64,000 bases of DNA, from the NCBI GenBank assembly GCA_964019425.1, contig OZ025803.1:1-64000 (forward strand). Direction: 5' to 3'. Made by a program: the position numbers and the translations under genes. This DNA is from Flectonema sp. DT1601 (taxonomy: Eukaryota > Euglenozoa > Diplonemea > Diplonemida > Diplonemidae). Positions 42,768-54,401 of this stretch are shown piece after piece. Below the pieces are notes generated by a model. It made no database searches, was not told where the DNA came from, and saw only the letters and a list, made by a program, of their open reading frames with translations. The stretch's first letter is position 1, and every line of letters starts with the position of its first letter.

Positions 42768-45271
42768 ATCCAAAGACGGAAGGAGAGAGATTCGTGTCTT
42801 CAATCAGACATCATTAACGATATGTAAACCTTTTATTTAATTTCCAATATAATCAAGACAACAACGATCATTGTTGAATTACTCAGTAGATATTTCAACA
42901 CGTGTGAGGGTCCAGATGACTTCCCCGCCAATGTGTTTATCTTCTCAACATCGGATCACTTGGCTTAGGTGGAAGAGAACAAACATGAGCCATACACCAA
43001 CCTCCCCAATTGTAGTACGAAACTGGATCTGGTGGTTTTGGACATTCACCTTGAAACAGAAGAGAGTTTCCGTTGTCATCATCTTTTTCTGAAATTTTGG
43101 TCTTCATACTGAGAGGAAGAAGATGAGTATCTGGGAATCGGTTCATCATGTCAGCGAATACCTCCGGGTAAGGAAGGATACCGTGAAGAATCATAGAAGA
43201 GTCTGTGATGTTTTGAAGAATCGTCCATTCGTTTCTCGCATCAATTCTGTGAATGCAATGACCTCTGCAATCTCTCACAACATTAAGACGAAGGTTAGCA
43301 AGATAGAACCATCTTCCAACCATCACATCTTCGTACATGAAATCAAAATCTTCAGAGATCACAGAGTCTCTCATCCAATCGACGAGATCGTAACTCAACG
43401 TAACCAACAGTCCTGAAGTTCTGGAGATTCCAAACCACGGGAGAAACCGTCCGTGATAAATTGCTGGGTACGCAAATGATTCCAACTCATTCGCCAACAT
43501 GTTCAATCGGTAGAAAGCATCATCGTCTCCCTTACAAACGTAATCTGCCTTCACAAAGTCAGCAGCGTACATAAAAAATGCATACGACTTGCGACTCATT
43601 CCGATGTGGCAATCAACTCCTTTTGGTCCCACTCCACTCCAGTTTCCTTCCTTCATATCGAAGAACAGAATGTCTTGTGCCTGAACAGCTTCCTTCAGAA
43701 TCCCATTAGAGTATGTGTAATTAGTCGAAGGATGGTGAGCCAACAGATACTTTGCGAGGACATTCGCATGAGGACTCTTCTTAACATTCCAAACTTGATG
43801 GTAGGTAAAGAAAGAGTTTCTTTGAAGGTTTCTAAAGTACGCTCCCTTCTTCGTGTCAACTGAAGGGATTCCAAATAAAACAATCCAATGCTTTGTCAGG
43901 TCAGCGTCATTCGGAAATAAATCTTCTCTTTTGTGAGGAATGTAACGAGGGATACGTTGCTTTCTTCTGTCGGTGGACCAAATAAAGTATGTTTCAGGGT
44001 GCTGCGATCCTCTAATCTTCGAACGCGCTTCAGCCAAGTCATCAAAGTAAGGCACCAACTCTCCCGGATGTTGAAGTGTGAAATTAAGATACGGCACTTC
44101 CACTGGCCTCTGAAACAGTTGACTGAACTTCGACCACTGTCCTGAGGTGTCCGTCTCATTCTTCCACCTGTTACACACCGACAGCAATAAGTTACTGATA
44201 CTGCTCGCCTCCTGTGTTTTTTATTGTTGTTAAGATGTTTATGCCGAGTGAGTGCCTTGTGTACGTAATTGTGTGAATAAAATAACTGAACATACACAAG
44301 CGATCCAAGGGGCTTGATTAAAAGAGAATACACTAATTTGATTCATCTTATAAAGAACGTACTCAGGGTCCTTAATAACAACTGCCGTACTGATACCATA
44401 ACGGAAACTGAGGTTTCCCCAATCGTCGTCACTCGAATAGAAGTCGTTCATGAAATCTTGGAAGCAGGTCCCACGATGGGTTCTTGCCTTGCGATCCAAC
44501 TTTTTGAAAATTCTTCGACTTGGGTTAATGACCATAGTAGAGGTTGAGAACTGATTTGTCCACCACCCTCCCGTATCATAAAGTGGAGCTGCTGCCAGTT
44601 TGTTGCCGGGTTTGAGAGGCATAGTGGCCAATGAATTAATATCACCACTAATAAATGATTGAACATCCAAATAAATAATTCGTTCGATTCCATACATACC
44701 CCACAAGGCGCGGAGTGCCAGCTGTTTGGATGAATCGAAGCCGCTCCTCAGAGTACAGATCTTCCATCCAGCAACCATCAACATTTGTCGGGCAGAGAGT
44801 GACATCTTGTGGCTCGGATGCTGCAAGATCCACGGCGTGAATGGCTTTCCCATATTTGTACTCGCACGTCGGAGCATACTCTTCATTGCGTTGATCTCAC
44901 TCATCGTTTCATCACCGCTCATCATTGTCCACAAAGTAAGGTTCTCAGTCTTTGAAGTACCTAAATTCTCACAAAGAGGGAATATCGCCGAAGTCGGATT
45001 TGTGACCGTGTAAGTAGTCATCGGTGATGCACGAAGCAACACATTAACCACTGCCAAGAAGAAGATGGCCATAGTCGCATGAGCCGCCTTGCTCTGCATG
45101 CAAGGCCGCTTTTCAACAACTGGTGTCTCCCCCACTTTACCCTTGGGTTCTGGAGACTGCATATGTTTTATTAAATGTAAATAAAACTGAGAAAATATAA
45201 ATATGTTGAAACCACACACAAATTCACCTAACCACCACAAAGGTTGCACACAATCAGGGGATAAGAAAGAT
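42768..45271 (-). repeat. 2.5-kb segmental duplication, copy B
   Basis: Direct repeat of 33428-35935. Identity is highest over exon 2 and the intron, lower over exon 1 and the upstream flank, where small insertions and deletions have accumulated. Confidence 0.93.
42937..45162 (-). CDS. GT8-GT31/GT67 fusion glycosyltransferase, copy B
   Basis: A 713-residue paralogue of the gene at 33597-35825, with the same structure: exon 1 44296-45162, intron 44212-44295 (84 bases, GTATGT donor), exon 2 42937-44211. The membrane anchor, GT8-like half (YLDVQSF where a DxD is expected), intact KGDDDAFYRL and YEDVMVG in the second half, and intron phase are all conserved. This supports one fused gene rather than two neighbours. 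Exon 1 is one codon shorter (VTNPTSA against VTNQPHSA). One stretch near the C-terminus reads KTKISEKDDDNGN where copy A has KTRIAQQDDGNGN. Both copies look functional. Confidence 0.82.
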
Positions 45272-45503
45272 TTTTTTTTTTTGATATAAAAGAAAAATAA
45301 AGTAATAAAACACTTATGAAGGAATTCATACGACTCCAAACACAATATGTGTGTTTGCCTTGCGGCTGATACGTAACTGATACTGAGTTTGATTTTCCCC
45401 GCTGTGACTACAAAGAAGTCGAAACTGTCATCGTGTGTCTCAAGAATAGTAAAATAGAAATAATATCAAAAGAACAACAACTGCTATCAGACTTTCATAC
45501 TTC

Positions 45504-46418
45504 TCACTGGAACCTATCACCGTGGAAGCCATCAGGTTCAGGTCGCTGGTTGATGCCGTCAGCATCCTCAACTCTCGGGTGTGAGATGACCCAAATCCTG
45601 GCACCGTTCTTTGAAATTGTTGAATTATCACCTGGCTCACCACCAGTTCCTGATGTTTTACAGTGAGCATATCCAGGAAACATGTGAGGGTTGAATGGGT
45701 AAGCAGTCTTCACAACAAGTCCGCACTCTGTCACCAAACGAGGTATCTGCCAGCTGTCGTATGGCTCACCCCTCTTCAGAGATATGTGAATCTCACCAGA
45801 CTCTGGTCGGATGATTTCCTGTGCAGAGGTGAGGAAGTCAATCATTAGCTTTTTGTGAAGTGCGACGTTCTTTGCCTTGTCCTTTATACCACAACCAGTG
45901 TGGGGAAAGTTAAAAACAACTCTATCAAATATACCACTAATGTTGTCATTGTCGTCCAAGTCAGTGGCGTCAATTCCGTGAATGAGGACGACACCATTGT
46001 CAACGCAGGTCTTAATGTGACCATCAGAGTGAGCGTATTTTCTTCTTATATGATCAGCTTGGTCCAGACTGGTTGCTGTTATTCCGTCACCGTGTCCACG
46101 CAGTTTAGCAAGAGAAGCAGCGAATGAGAAATCACCCTCTCCAACCAACAAAATATTACTACCCTCTGGGTAAAGGGTTCCCTTGACACTGACCTTCTTC
46201 TTCTTTTCCTCCTGCTTTCTTGATACTTGAGTGACCTTAACTTTCTTCATCACTTCATTGCCACCAATTCCACCACCAGCTCTGGTGACCAGTGATTTCA
46301 TCTTGTTCCCCTTCTTTGTTACTCCCAGTAACATTTTTGTTGCAGCCTTACCCATCTTACCAGATCCTTTGATCTTCTTGTGCTTGGCCGCACCTCTCTT
46401 GAAAACTCGCTTTGCCAT
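45504..46418 (-). CDS. Bmt5-like rRNA uridine methyltransferase
   Basis: A 304-residue member of the DUF2431 Rossmann-like family, whose yeast member Bmt5 makes m3U in 25S rRNA. Residues 1-85 are a basic, lysine-rich arm (MAKRVFKRGAAKHKKIKG) suited to nucleolar RNA binding. The catalytic domain starts at about residue 90 with NILLVGEGDFSFAASLAKLR, the SAM-binding signature, followed by ATSLD, VLIHGIDATDL, FDRVVFNFPHTGCG and GEIHISLKRGEPYDSWQI, all typical of the family. The start at 46418 follows TTTTTTTTTCCACTTCAG by 13 bases; the open frame reaches 46499 but would run through that acceptor. It opens the compact housekeeping array. Confidence 0.88.
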   Translation of the reverse strand: MAKRVFKRGAAKHKKIKGSGKMGKAATKMLLGVTKKGNKMKSLVTRAGGGIGGNEVMKKVKVTQVSRKQEEKKKKVSVKGTLYPEGSNILLVGEGDFSFAASLAKLRGHGDGITATSLDQADHIRRKYAHSDGHIKTCVDNGVVLIHGIDATDLDDNDNISGIFDRVVFNFPHTGCGIKDKAKNVALHKKLMIDFLTSAQEIIRPESGEIHISLKRGEPYDSWQIPRLVTECGLVVKTAYPFNPHMFPGYAHCKTSGTGGEPGDNSTISKNGARIWVISHPRVEDADGINQRPEPDGFHGDRFQ

Positions 46419-46856
46419 TGTACCCGTTATGCTGAAGTGGAAAAAAAAAGCTAAAGATACGTGTGATGCATTTACTTCTTTCCTTCGTCCTACATGCATT
46501 TACACTGCGTGTCTGAAATCACAACTCTCTTCGCACGTCTTCATCGGAATTATTTTTTATCACTTGTTGAACTAAATAAATAACCGCACACGAGGAATAA
46601 ACTTCCGATATCAGAAACCCGATTGAAATATAACCAGGTCTGGCTAAGGGATAGAAGAATATAATAAATACTATTTTGGGTAAGTTCAGTCAGACAGGAT
46701 TACTAACAATGAAATGAATATTAAAACAGATTAAAAGATCGTTGGTATCTCAAAAAGGAAATACTTTCCGATGCTGAGCCTCTCTTCAGAATCAACGCTT
46801 TGACGAGTCAAGTGGGTCCAAAGGACGAAAGGGTTCCCCTCTCGATAATCCCCTTG

Positions 46857-47861
46857 TTATATATCCAGTAAACCTTCCGTGTTAACGGGTTTCCTCCTCT
46901 TCGTTGATTGCGGAGTAGGTTGAGTTCTTTTAGGTGTTCGTGAAGCAGATCTTTTTGTGAAAACACTCATTGCAGGAGTACGACGTGCGATAATTGCCAG
47001 AGCGCGGGACGTACTACCAGCTCGGGGAGTAGGAGTAAGACCAGCAGATTGAAGTAATTTATTACGAAGAGGAGTAGAAGTTGTTGATGAGTTGGTCTTA
47101 CTGCTTTCTGTAAGTCGATTTGCGCTAAGCTCTCGAGACCGAACACTTGGCATTCGATAGGCAGAAGCATCCTTATCGATGGCTAACACTAATGGTGTGC
47201 CATCTAACTCACCCCAAGTCATGATTGGTTCTTCACTTTCAGGAGTTATTAATGGTGTTTTTAATGTATCATACTGTTTGTGGGTCTTCCCTTCTCCGAT
47301 TTGCCCGGTTTCGCGTTTCTTCACTCCGACTCGCTTCCTTTCTGATTCTTTTAAAAACCGCGTCGCCGACCTGTTGATATTGCTAGCAGGAGGTTCCATT
47401 TTCCCAGAATGCTTTTTCCTTGTATTTGATGCCTGCCCTTTTAATAAAAGGGTTTTCGGATCATCCAGAGCGAGGGTTTCGGGAGCAGCGGAAGCCTCGA
47501 TGGAGAGAGGAATGGGTTTGCCACTATCAGAGTAGGCCCAGCTGTACTTCTTTTTGTGCTCTTCGTGGTCTTTTTGTAACAGCAGCTCACACGATACATC
47601 TTCTTCATTAGTGTACCTCGCCATATATTCATCAAGTCCTAAGGAGTTGCCTCCTGTTTTTGATTCGTCAGGAGTACACTCTTCCTGTATTCTCTGAGCT
47701 GTACTAATATCTCCAACAGATACTGCGTCTAAGTACCTTTCTTGTTGACGTAGTTTTTCAAGATTTGGGAAGTAGTCTCTCTCAATTATTTCATCCATCT
47801 TTCCCAAGTACTCCTCATCTGGTAGAACTTTCCTTCCGCGGTATTTACCTTCCTGATCCAT
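46857..47861 (-). CDS. ESS2/DGCR14 splicing-factor homologue
   Basis: A 334-residue homologue of ESS2 (also called DGCR14 or Es2), a nuclear protein of the late spliceosome. The N-terminus carries the family opening VLPDEEYLGKMDEIIERDYF, with PNLEKLRQQERYLDAV. LGLDEYMARYTNEEDVSCEL at about residues 75-95 and KKYSWAY match the second conserved block. The C-terminal third is basic and Ser/Thr/Pro rich with RTPAMSVFTKRSASRTPK, like the TP-rich tail of animal and plant members, though the protein is shorter than the roughly 480-residue human form. The start lies behind several AG sites after TTTTAATATTTCTGAATAG. It lies 2.9 kb upstream-to-downstream from another splicing factor gene, RED. Confidence 0.85.
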   Translation of the reverse strand: MDQEGKYRGRKVLPDEEYLGKMDEIIERDYFPNLEKLRQQERYLDAVSVGDISTAQRIQEECTPDESKTGGNSLGLDEYMARYTNEEDVSCELLLQKDHEEHKKKYSWAYSDSGKPIPLSIEASAAPETLALDDPKTLLLKGQASNTRKKHSGKMEPPASNINRSATRFLKESERKRVGVKKRETGQIGEGKTHKQYDTLKTPLITPESEEPIMTWGELDGTPLVLAIDKDASAYRMPSVRSRELSANRLTESSKTNSSTTSTPLRNKLLQSAGLTPTPRAGSTSRALAIIARRTPAMSVFTKRSASRTPKRTQPTPQSTKRRKPVNTEGLLDI

Positions 47862-48188
47862 GTTTGCTGTTATAACTGATGGAATGAATGACTTAAAGAA
47901 CTATTCAGAAATATTAAAAAGATATTTAACTGAAATTACTTCAGCAACACGTCGTAGACTGAGATTGCAACGAGTGCAACAATACGCGCTATTCTAAATG
48001 CAGGTTAGTGTGGAAGCTAGTTAGAGCAGCAGCGCAATAAAATGAATGATTCGCTTTTTCTCATTTGCGAAACAAAAGTTACACTTTGATGTGAACACAC
48101 CTTCAAGTGATAAAGAGACAATACACCATTACTAATATTAAATAGAGTTAGTTTTGAGGAAGTAATAATTAACGACAGATGCTGTTAT

Positions 48189-49043
48189 TTATATTTGTTG
48201 TGTTTCAGCCTTCTCACGAGCCCACTTCTGAAGAGGTACATCGATAACAATTGGTGCGTACAGCGGGTGATGTAAGTGACCTCTACAAGAAGCAGCGTTC
48301 ACTGATATGATTGATTCCATATAAGAAACACCATACGAATCATGGAGGTGGCCATGAAAGTGAATCCTTGGATTTACATCCAGCACTCTTCTTGACAGCA
48401 TGTTGCAACCTTGTAAGCATGTCGACGACTTTGGTGCTTGATGAGATATTAATATATCAGTATTGGATGGGATGTCTCTCCAGACTGCTTGAAGTGGTTG
48501 TCGTTTTAACTGCCAGGCTGTATTATTAGATCGTTTTTGAATTGTGTTGGGTACTCCATACCACTTCAGACCATCGAGAGTTATCTCTGATTGGTTTAGC
48601 CATATTATTGGTGAACATTCTTCTGACATGTTTGCATTTTTTGAAAAAAGGAAATCATGATTTCCTCCAACCATTATGATGTACTTTTTTACTTTACCAA
48701 TTTTTAAGAAATGTTTTAGTTGTTTCAACAAATCCCATCCTCCAGTTGGATCTTTTCCCATGAAAGAGTCTCCAGAGTGGATTAGTATATCGCAGTCTGG
48801 AACTTCCAGATGTCTGTGGTGTCCGTGTGTATCTGACAAACTAACAATTCTGGTCATCGAATCTTCCTTTTCTGGTAGAGTTTTTCTCCACTTAGTGTCA
48901 CCAGTACTGTTTCTGTAAAGGTATCCCGCTGCGACTATTCTTCGATAAACAACAACCAGTCTTACCGCTACTAGTCTCAGTAATAGTATGATGTAGTGTC
49001 TGACTGTTAATAAGCGGTGCTTTATAATTCTGAGTAGATACAT
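48189..49043 (-). CDS. Calcineurin-like metallophosphoesterase (MPPED type)
   Basis: A 284-residue phosphoesterase with every metal-binding motif of the family: SLSDTHGHH, ILIHSGDSF, GGNHDFLF, ILISHQAPKS and FHGHLHDSYG. The block order and spacing match MPPED1/MPPED2-type enzymes, whose substrates are cyclic nucleotides or other phosphodiesters. Residues about 15-45 (HYIILLLRLVAVRLVVVY) are hydrophobic and probably anchor the protein to a membrane. A later Met just before RIVSLSDTHGHH would give a soluble form. A stretch of A on the coding strand lies immediately before the start; an acceptor-like TTTATATTAG lies further up. Family is certain, substrate unknown. Confidence 0.87.
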   Translation of the reverse strand: MYLLRIIKHRLLTVRHYIILLLRLVAVRLVVVYRRIVAAGYLYRNSTGDTKWRKTLPEKEDSMTRIVSLSDTHGHHRHLEVPDCDILIHSGDSFMGKDPTGGWDLLKQLKHFLKIGKVKKYIIMVGGNHDFLFSKNANMSEECSPIIWLNQSEITLDGLKWYGVPNTIQKRSNNTAWQLKRQPLQAVWRDIPSNTDILISHQAPKSSTCLQGCNMLSRRVLDVNPRIHFHGHLHDSYGVSYMESIISVNAASCRGHLHHPLYAPIVIDVPLQKWAREKAETQQI

Positions 49044-49378
49044 TATTTTTTATTTTTATTTTTTTTTTTTTTTTGTAAAACAGAGTAATCTGAGAAATGT
49101 AATAGAAAGCGCGCGAATATCTAATATAAAAAAAACTTTTTCTTTAAAAAAAAAAACTTGAGTGCATGTTTGTGCATGTTTTTTTTCTCTTAAGCAGACT
49201 GAGAAACAATAAATTGGAAATACAAATAAACACATCACTTTACGATAGCGTAAGTAACTCAGATGCAAGTTAGGATAAGAATAGAAAACAGAAAACTATT
49301 TCACGAATACGTCGATTAATTCGCCGTTGGCATCCATTAAGAATCCCCTCACAAACCTTGGAAGCTATTTCAGAGATT

Positions 49379-50752
49379 CTATTCAGAAGGTTTCACCCTT
49401 TTGACGTCGGTAGCCTGCCCTTCCCCACCCTTCTTGGAAAGCATTTTGTTTATGGCTCGCGATTCTCTTTCAAGTTTACTGGCGCGAGATGATTTCTTTA
49501 TGAGATCTAAGCGGCGGCGATCAGCTCGGGAATCTGCTTGTGGGTCCTCAGCATCGTCTTCTGCTTCGTTAATTCCAGCTGCAAAACCAGATTGGTCGGC
49601 ACCGGAAAAAGTATCAGGAAAACACTCCGTGTAGGAATCCTTGTTGGTGATTGCCGAAAGACTTTTTAGTTCAAAAATACGATCAGGAGAATGTTCGTCA
49701 TCATCATCGCTGACGCTGTTCAGATCTGCCTCGTCAAACGCGACAGCCATTTCTGCATCGCATGTATCCGCTTTGGGAAGGTTGTCTTCAGCTAGTTTAT
49801 TATTTTTATGATTCTCTAACGCACTCTCACTGTCGCTTGCCATGCTGCTTTCCTCGAGAGAGCAAACATCATCAAATATATCTCCGCTGTTTATTTCGTC
49901 AGCCAGATCCTCTCGAGGTTTTGTGACCTTCTTTTGACCTTCAATTGATTTTTCTGTTTTTTTAGGAAGTCGGAGATCAGCCAACAGTCCAATCAAATCA
50001 GCTGGTTGAGTTGGTGTAATCATTTTACCTCTCGTCGTTGTTAATCCCAAGGAACGAACAGCAACATGAGGAGGTTCATTCTTTTTAAATATAATAACAG
50101 TTTGACGTTTTGGAATGTGCTTAGTTTTGTTGAGGAGTTCTTCAATACGTCTGCCGAGTGATGTCTGAACGCCTTCCAAAGTCTTCTTTTGTTGAACTGA
50201 TTCTGAAATAGGCTCGACGAGATGCTTATGATTTATTAGTGCTCTCTGTTTTGATAATAACTGAAAATCGAGTCCCTTAACATGGTGAGTGTGCTCTTCA
50301 TCGCCTCCGAGATATTTAGATTTTGCTATTTCATTATGGATACGTTCTTGTCTTTGTTTTGATTGTTGGATATCATCGACTTCTTCAGGGTTGCTGAATT
50401 CACTTGATTTTGATTTGATGCCCAGAGATAAATATCTTTCTATGTTTTGATCTAATTGAGAGACAGCATCAGTTGTTGTCTCTTTTTCATTGTAGTCCAT
50501 ATTGATACCTAAACTTCTCTCTGCAGCTCTATCTCTGTAAGGCGTTCCATTTATTATCATTTTTGTTGATCTTTTTACTGGCGTACTCGCCACCTTTGAC
50601 TTTGCCTTTGGCGGTGGTAGCATCGCAGATTTTTTAAACCCTCCTCCTCTTTTCTGATCTCGAATCGTTTTCTTATCTAATTCTGATGCGTCGATTGGTC
50701 TACTTGGAGTTTTCATCATCGCACTGAAGTCTTTGGCGCTAAACTTACTCAT
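49379..50752 (-). CDS. RED (IK) spliceosome protein homologue
   Basis: A 457-residue homologue of protein RED (gene IK), which enters the spliceosome as part of the activated complex with SMU1. The RED N-terminal signature is clear: NGTPYRDRAAERSLGINMDY at about residues 68-87 and KYLGGDEEHTHHVKGLDFQL at about residues 145-164. A central acidic, serine-rich part follows, and the C-terminus (LERESRAINKMLSKK) resembles the family's helical end. The RE/RD dipeptide run that gave human RED its name is absent, as in many protists. The start follows TTTTTTTCAACCAG and TCCTTTCAG. The gene downstream (ESS2) is two genes away in the same array. Confidence 0.9.
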   Translation of the reverse strand: MSKFSAKDFSAMMKTPSRPIDASELDKKTIRDQKRGGGFKKSAMLPPPKAKSKVASTPVKRSTKMIINGTPYRDRAAERSLGINMDYNEKETTTDAVSQLDQNIERYLSLGIKSKSSEFSNPEEVDDIQQSKQRQERIHNEIAKSKYLGGDEEHTHHVKGLDFQLLSKQRALINHKHLVEPISESVQQKKTLEGVQTSLGRRIEELLNKTKHIPKRQTVIIFKKNEPPHVAVRSLGLTTTRGKMITPTQPADLIGLLADLRLPKKTEKSIEGQKKVTKPREDLADEINSGDIFDDVCSLEESSMASDSESALENHKNNKLAEDNLPKADTCDAEMAVAFDEADLNSVSDDDDEHSPDRIFELKSLSAITNKDSYTECFPDTFSGADQSGFAAGINEAEDDAEDPQADSRADRRRLDLIKKSSRASKLERESRAINKMLSKKGGEGQATDVKRVKPSE

Positions 50753-51031
50753 CGTTTCTTTTGTTTGTTTTGTTATTCTTTTCTTACTCTTCGGTCACTG
50801 AAAGGACTGGTTGAAAAAAAGGAATTACTACCCAACAATACTAATAAAAAGATAACACAGAGTTCTTAAGGCAATCCGATCAATGTAATTCTTACTTATC
50901 TTTTATTGTTTTTTAAGAGCCTGAGAAAAGAGGATAACAAGAAAGGATGAACAACTATTCACAGGCCTGCTTCACAGGTGCATTCTGGACTGATCACAGA
51001 CAATGATTTAACACATTACGGAGACAAATAT

Positions 51032-51562
51032 TTAGTTCTTCTTCTTGATCTGCTTACGCATCATGGTGGAGACGAGCTCTCTCTTCTTCTTACCACGAAG
51101 GAAGGATCCCAATCTACGCTTGGCGAAACGAAGGGCTCTCTTCTCACGGCCAACCTTCAACAATTCAGTGAGACGCTTCTCGTATGGTGAAAGGCCGACA
51201 GCCTGTTTGGATGTTTGTTTGTTTGTTTTTGTCTTCCGTCGTTTCAGAAATAAATAAAATAATCTCACCCTCCCTCCTAAAGAATCACAACACCAGAATG
51301 ATGACATACCTCCTGAACGACTTCCTTGACGGCATTCAACTTCTTCTTGTGGAGAGCGAGTCTCTTTCCAGATCCGACTGGGTGGACACGCTTGGTGGTC
51401 TTGAAACCCTTGTTGATTCCAACACGTGCTCCGTTTCCTGATGTTGGAGTCTGTTTGTGTTGTTTTATTTTTTAATTCACTTATCAGAAATAATAATTTT
51501 GACGCTTGTTGTTTACATACCACTGCTCCATCTTTCTTCATCTCAGACCAGGTAGCAACCAT
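51032..51562 (-). CDS. Ribosomal protein eL36, copy 1
   Basis: Large-subunit ribosomal protein of 117 residues in three exons: 51521-51562, 51310-51450 and 51032-51202. Introns of 70 bases (51451-51520) and 107 bases (51203-51309) are phase 0 with GTATGT donors and CAG acceptors. The protein has GINKGFKTTKR and YEKRLTELLKVGREKRALRF, diagnostic of eL36, and a basic KKKN end. Reading without splicing would destroy the central exon, so the introns are well supported. The stretch from about 50962 to 51575, including the 3' flank, is repeated at copy 2. A start-proximal tract TTCCCACACAG lies just upstream. Confidence 0.93.
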   Translation of the reverse strand: MVATWSEMKKDGAVVCKQQASKLLFLISELKNKTTQTDSNIRKRSTCWNQQGFQDHQACPPSRIWKETRSPQEEVECRQGSRSGGMSSFWCCDSLGGRVRLFYLFLKRRKTKTNKQTSKQAVGLSPYEKRLTELLKVGREKRALRFAKRRLGSFLRGKKKRELVSTMMRKQIKKKN

Positions 51563-51579
51563 TTTTTATGGAACTATAT

Positions 51580-51960
51580 CTGTGTGGGAAATATTTGGTT
51601 TAAAGGAACAAAAGGAAAGGAAATGAATCGACCTCAGATTCTTAATAGGTCCTCCGGGGGGCTTTCGTCATCAGCGTGGATATTTAAATAATTATTAAGT
51701 TAATAAAAAGATGATAATATTAATAAATTTTTTTTTTCAGCATGACAAAGACAAAACCGAATATAGTAAACAAGAAACAACAAAAAATAATCTGCTGCCG
51801 TATTCCCCCGACTAAAATCTACATGCGATAATTTGAAAAATAATTTTTTTCAAAAGAAAACGAATTTCCCTTTTGAATTCAAAGCTGCCAAAGAAAAACT
51901 CCTTTTTATTATTTTCAATCAAAACAGTGATTTCAACACTCAGATTGGTGAGTGCCAATG

Positions 51961-51992
<32 letters not shown>

Positions 51993-52078
51993 CCATTTCC
52001 TTAGTTTTAACCGACTGGGTTAATATAAACAGCAGGAGAGCATCTTTCGATATGGGCTGACCTTCTCTGAAATTACTT

Positions 52079-52113
<35 letters not shown>

Positions 52114-54401
52114 AGGGGGAAAAAAGAAATTTATCAAAGTGATATATCACGGTAATCCTGACTACACAGTCATGGTAACATTATTTTTGGATAGGATTTC
52201 CACTCACAGAGAGGTTGAATGCCGAAAAAAGTAAAACAACGAAAACATTTAGAGGGACGTAAGCTAAAACCTAACAAAAAGAATACACAAATGGATAATT
52301 AATAACTTCGACACCGATCCAGCTAACTCATATTCGAGATGAGAAAATACTGAAATGTTATTTAATTCAAACGTTGCTGTGCACAGCAACTGGGTCGTTG
52401 AATTATCTTCAGCTGAGGATGCGATACAATTTATGAAAAAATGTCTGAGAGTACGACAGAGTGATTTGGTAAGGTCCGAAAAGGTTTGAACGCGCAGTAA
52501 ATGTGTCATTCCTCCTACATCTAGTATCAGAGCCGAACTCTAAGAAAGTCTCCTTGAGAGGGTTAACACGATTTAATTATTTAAACTACTTTCAACATTA
52601 AAGTCACATAAATAAGAAATGACTCCACCGTTATTGAGTTCACAAATGAAACGTAAATTATGAGATTTGTGGAGCAGGAAAAAGAATGCAAAAAAAAAAA
52701 AAAAAAAAAAAATACTAAAGCGCAAGAAGGTCAGAATAGCTAAATTACCACCAGATCCCCACAATAGCTTGCCCCGCAATTCCTTTCGGATTCAGTTGCC
52801 TTCTTTTCCTGTTCTGAGTGATATGCCAAAGTTCAGCACGTAGATCTTCAACTGCTGAGGTCGGTAAGAAGTAAATCGCAACCACATTGGCCTGCCGTAA
52901 GACGAGTCCCACAAGTGTGGTCCGAGGACTACACTTAATTCAGAAGAAATCAACACCTATTCACCAGCTGCCCAAGAAGAGTGCACCTGATATGATTTTG
53001 ATTCAGGTTTCGGGAAAGAAATTTTAAAAGAAAAACAGAGCTATTGTTTACCTTTTTTAATAGTAGTTTTTTTTTTTTTTTTTTTTTAAAAACATGACGA
53101 GTCTGATATTCCGAATTAATAAAAAAGCAACTTGTGACAAAACAATCGAAAATTAAAAAAAAAGAAAGACGTAAAAAAGGGACCGAGGGTAGTAGTCACC
53201 GAAACAAAACGAAATAATGCTCCAACGAGTTATCGTCGGGTAGAACTCATCACTTCCCCGGGACCAAAACAACTTCAGGAGGAACTATAATGTCACAGGT
53301 GATGTCCCGAAGTTCCTTTTTTTTTTTTTTTGTTGTTGTTTTTTTTCTTTTTTCCCATGGAAGAGTGTGGAGAGAATCCGCAAGTCCACCCCTGAGAAAA
53401 TTAGGAAAAGGGCGAACAAAAAAAAAAAAAAAAAATGGTAGGGGAGTGAAATAGAAATGTTCCTTACAACATAAACGTAACAACAATTCACACATGACGA
53501 ATTAACAAGAAAGCAGCGGAAACATCTGCAGTGCCCTTTGGAAGAACAAACCTAGTCTGCGGGCGCAAGATAAACTCTCTCTCCGAACTTCAGACATCAA
53601 TAGTGAAGACAGCCGCAAACACCCCCCAGAGTGTTACATTTCTAATTTGATAGATTTCGGGAGACAACTTTTTCTCAAACAAAGACCCGAAGAAAAAGGA
53701 ATAATAACGATAAATAAAAACAAAACAGAAAACACACATTTTTTCTTAACCTAGAGCTTCAAGCCAAGCAAGATGGCCTCACCAAAATTGTTTGACAGCG
53801 AAAGAGGGACAACTTTTAAATAGAAAACCTTTAGTGATATGGGCAGGCTAACAAGGAAGACTAGAGAGTCAAGAAGAGTCAACAGGTTGAACTCACTTAC
53901 ACGATATCCACCAGTCAATAACAAGAACATAACTTTATTTTATAAAGTCAGCACCAATTTAATTTGCCTTTCTTAGTTTTTGGTTTTTTTTTGAAATCCC
54001 ACGCGCCTTTTTTTTTTTTTTAAAAAAACTTGTAACATTTTTTTTTTTTTTGTTTTGTTTTTTTGTTTTAAAGAAAAGCTGCTCTATAATTGCTACTCCC
54101 TTTTGTTAATTTTAAGAACGGGTAATACAGATACATTAAAAAAAATAAATAAATAAAAAAGAAGGAAAAAAAAGGAGGGGAAATTTTTTGAAAACGTTTT
54201 TTTTTTTTTTTTTTCTTCTTCTTCGGTTTACCTGAGAGAATCGATTCAGAGGATCGATCGTCCTGTTCTTCTCTTTTCGTGTTTCATTTTTATTTAAATA
54301 CAACAAATCATGCTTTATAGAAAAAGAATAGACAGATATCGTTTCCCAAAAACAGACTTGAGTTTTTTAAAGGAGGAAAGAAAAACGAAGATTCCTTTTT
54401 T
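51580..54401. other. Gene-free interval rich in homopolymers
   Basis: No gene supported. Striking runs include T26 (about 51961-51986), A31 (about 52079-52110) and T runs at 53070, 53318, 54010, 54040 and 54198. The low-complexity frames that cross them are not proteins. It is the largest gap in the housekeeping array. Confidence 0.7.
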
